A stretch of 14,968 bases of DNA from Acidobacteriota bacterium (GTDB lineage Bacteria > Acidobacteriota > Terriglobia > Terriglobales > Acidobacteriaceae), in NCBI GenBank assembly GCA_003224785.1, contig QHZV01000411.1:1-14968 (forward strand), in the 5' to 3' direction. Under the pieces are notes generated by a model. That model did not search any database and was not told the DNA's origin. It saw only the letters and a program-made list of their open reading frames with translations. The position numbers were made by a program, and so were the translations under genes. This document shows positions 13,526-14,968 of the stretch, piece by piece (within the stretch, counting starts at the first letter, position 1; each line of letters opens with the position of its first letter).

Positions 13526-14806
13526 CTAGGTGACGTACACCCTTCCATTTGAAGCTTTATGTTGCAGCATCGCAGCCAGATGATCTATGTCGGGCGCGGC
13601 CAAATGACCTGCCGAGGTCTCAAGGAACGGCGCGCGATTGCTTCCAACCGCATCTCGCCGCAATTGAACTAGTAGCGCCTGGACCGCCGCAGGGTCGAAC
13701 TTCTGAGGAGTAATTCGCACAATCTCAGTCAATGTCGAGCCCAACGAAATCTGATCTCGATAAGGACGTGGGCTGGTCATCGCGTCGAACGTGTCCGCGA
13801 GTCCCACGATGCGCACCTGCATAGGCACATCTTCATTGAGCAAGCCGTCGGGATAACCCGAACCATCAGCACGTTCATGGTGCCAGCGCACAATCTCCGG
13901 AATGCGCGGCCAGGGAAACTGAACACCGGTCACGATCTGGTGCCCAACCGTTGTGTGATCGGCCATCTCCTGGAACTCTTCCGGATCCAGGGTGCTGGGC
14001 TTCCCGAACAGGCGTTTATCTACCGCAACTTTGCCAATGTCGTGCAGGTATCCCGCCGATCGCAATGCCGCGACTTCATTTGTATCCATGCCCATCGCAT
14101 CGCCGATCGCTGCGGCGTAGCGGCCAACTCGCAATGAATGTCCGTGAATATTTACATGCTTCACATCAATAGCGGCAGCGAAGGCCTCCAGAGCGTTGTC
14201 ATAGAAACCGTGCAGAGATGCCATCAGTCGCAAATTTTCAGCTACGCGTTGCGCCAACGTCTGCGTGAGTGCGTGGTTCTGCACTGCAAGCGCCACGTAA
14301 TGGCAGAGCAGGTCGAGCGATTGCAACTCCTCTTCCTCATAAGGAGAATCGCCCTCGCGACGTCCAAGGGCAACTGCGCCAACTAATTTTCCACCGACTC
14401 GCAGGGGAGCGACACAGCGAAACAATTCCGGCGCAACATTTCCATTCGCGCTGAGAAAAGTGTCATACGAAGATTTCGCGAGCAGGACTGATCCTTGTGT
14501 GGAACTAAGCGAATGAACATGCCGCGGCAAGAGAGGAATGATGGAGGGCTCGGGGATCAGCGCGAAGCCTTGTGCCGCGATCGAGCTGAGCATGGAAGGC
14601 TTTTCGATTAAAACAAATAGCACGCCTTCCTGCGCAGCGGCGGCGTGCATCAGCGCCGAGAGCATGGTTTGCGCGGTCCGAGCGAAGTCACGCTCCGCCG
14701 TTATCTCGGGTCCGAGATCGGAGAGTGTTTCGACCGTCCGCAACAAGCGGCGGAAATTTTCTTTTTGAGCTGCCACCCTTCGCGGGAGCAACAGACACCA
14801 GAGCAA
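13526..14806 (-). CDS. GAF + HD-GYP domain protein (cyclic-di-GMP phosphodiesterase-like)
   Basis: This is a predicted signalling enzyme that would hydrolyse cyclic-di-GMP under the control of a sensory domain. Read from TTG 14806 it has 426 residues. A GAF-like domain covers about 30-180 (LRVGGKLVGAVALGRREGD, SLDLLCHYVALAVQN), a linker helix about 180-205, and HD-GYP about 205-390. Metal-site residues are present: HSLRVGRYAAAIG, LHDIGK (H255, D256), DHTTVGHQIV, HHERADGSGYP (H309, H310; G317-Y318-P319) and LADTFDAMTSPRPYR. The signature is canonical, so activity is plausible. The start is uncertain. The frame stays open upstream to 14854 and encodes a hydrophobic stretch (NLVTAIISLHATLKLLWCLLLPRR overall), which looks like the missing part of an N-terminal membrane helix but has no ATG, GTG or TTG start before a TAA at 14855-14857. 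Confidence 0.88.
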   Translation of the reverse strand: MLWCLLLPRRVAAQKENFRRLLRTVETLSDLGPEITAERDFARTAQTMLSALMHAAAAQEGVLFVLIEKPSMLSSIAAQGFALIPEPSIIPLLPRHVHSLSSTQGSVLLAKSSYDTFLSANGNVAPELFRCVAPLRVGGKLVGAVALGRREGDSPYEEEELQSLDLLCHYVALAVQNHALTQTLAQRVAENLRLMASLHGFYDNALEAFAAAIDVKHVNIHGHSLRVGRYAAAIGDAMGMDTNEVAALRSAGYLHDIGKVAVDKRLFGKPSTLDPEEFQEMADHTTVGHQIVTGVQFPWPRIPEIVRWHHERADGSGYPDGLLNEDVPMQVRIVGLADTFDAMTSPRPYRDQISLGSTLTEIVRITPQKFDPAAVQALLVQLRRDAVGSNRAPFLETSAGHLAAPDIDHLAAMLQHKASNGRVYVT

Positions 14807-14836
14807 TTTGAGAGTAGCATGTAGCGAAATAATTGC

Positions 14837-14859
14837 AGTAACCAGGTTTGTTGGTTACT
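14837..14859. promoter_or_regulatory. 8-bp dyad in the HD-GYP / nuclease divergent region
   Basis: AGTAACCA (14837-14844) and TGGTTACT (14852-14859) are perfect inverted repeats with a 7-nt spacer, placed between two divergent genes 88 nt apart. The geometry fits a dimeric repressor site controlling one or both genes. It overlaps the possible upstream extension of the HD-GYP frame. Confidence 0.4.
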
Positions 14860-14894
14860 TTGGTGCAGCAATCGAGCCAGCAACGATCACATTC

Positions 14895-14968
14895 ATGCGA
14901 AATTATTTCGCGCTTCTATGTCTGTTGATTTTTACGGCGCGAGCGTTTGCCTGGGGCCCGGAAGGGCA
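14895..14968 (+). CDS. S1/P1-type nuclease, first 24 codons (runs off right edge)
   Basis: ATG 14895 opens MRNYFALLCLLIFTARAFA, a short classic Sec signal peptide ending in an AxA-like site (AFA), directly followed by WGPEG and a CA that begins the next codon (His or Gln). In S1/P1 zinc-dependent nucleases the mature protein starts with Trp, whose backbone amine and carbonyl bind zinc, followed by G-x-x-GH. The predicted cleavage leaving Trp as residue 1 fits exactly. Members are secreted or periplasmic and degrade single-stranded DNA and RNA with 3'-nucleotidase activity. The identification rests on only 24 residues but the pattern is distinctive. It is divergent from the HD-GYP gene. Confidence 0.65.
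   Translation, partial: MRNYFALLCLLIFTARAFAWGPEG

Noticed and set aside
1..14968. CRISPR array, tRNA/rRNA, insertion sequence, prophage or toxin-antitoxin system
   Set aside because: I found no regularly spaced repeats, cloverleaf or rRNA motifs, transposase or integrase, or small toxin/antitoxin gene pair in any frame.

Overview
The window looks like a chromosomal segment of a soil-type Acidobacteriota (Terriglobia/Koribacter-like) bacterium. This is inferred from the Oar-like TonB receptor carrying the long conserved C-terminal block of that lineage, the ArnT-like GT39 transferase, a DUF4097 protein, and short GC-rich hairpin repeats of a kind I associate with that phylum. No database was consulted.

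Layout. Positions 3-1100 hold the C-terminal part of the TonB receptor. Positions 1180-9753 hold six co-directional genes that look like one catabolic operon: a HemL-like class III aminotransferase, an APC amino-acid permease, a betaine-aldehyde-dehydrogenase-like ALDH, a GABA-aminotransferase-like enzyme, a (methyl)malonate-semialdehyde dehydrogenase, and an AGXT2/beta-alanine-pyruvate-type aminotransferase. Together they read as import and deamination of omega- or beta-amino acids (GABA, beta-alanine, 3-aminoisobutyrate or similar), then oxidation of the semialdehydes toward succinate or acyl-CoA. Converging on this operon from the minus strand are a DUF4097 envelope protein (9750-10560) and a GT39 membrane glycosyltransferase (10606-11922). 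Next come a stand-alone Rieske ferredoxin on the plus strand (12231-12536), a secreted alpha/beta-hydrolase esterase on the minus strand (about 12612-13401), a GAF/HD-GYP phosphodiesterase on the minus strand (13526-14806), and, divergent from it, the first 24 codons of a secreted S1/P1-type nuclease that runs off the right edge.

The most unusual property is a set of six internal losses in otherwise well-conserved genes: one in aminotransferase 1, two in the ALDH, and one each in the MMSDH, the DUF4097 protein and the esterase. Each removes roughly 16-19 codons (about 47-58 nt) judged against remembered family alignments. Four shift the reading frame and two are in frame. I see no stop codons or other damage outside these junctions. 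Such a narrow size class argues against ordinary gene decay. An assembly or consensus artefact is the leading explanation, and a real size-restricted deletion process is the alternative. Predicted proteins from these genes should not be taken at face value until reads are checked.

Regulatory candidates include dyads at 5404-5418, 12129-12150 and 14837-14859, hairpin repeats between operon genes, and a possible sigma70 promoter before the Rieske gene. I found no tRNA, rRNA, CRISPR array, insertion sequence or phage gene.
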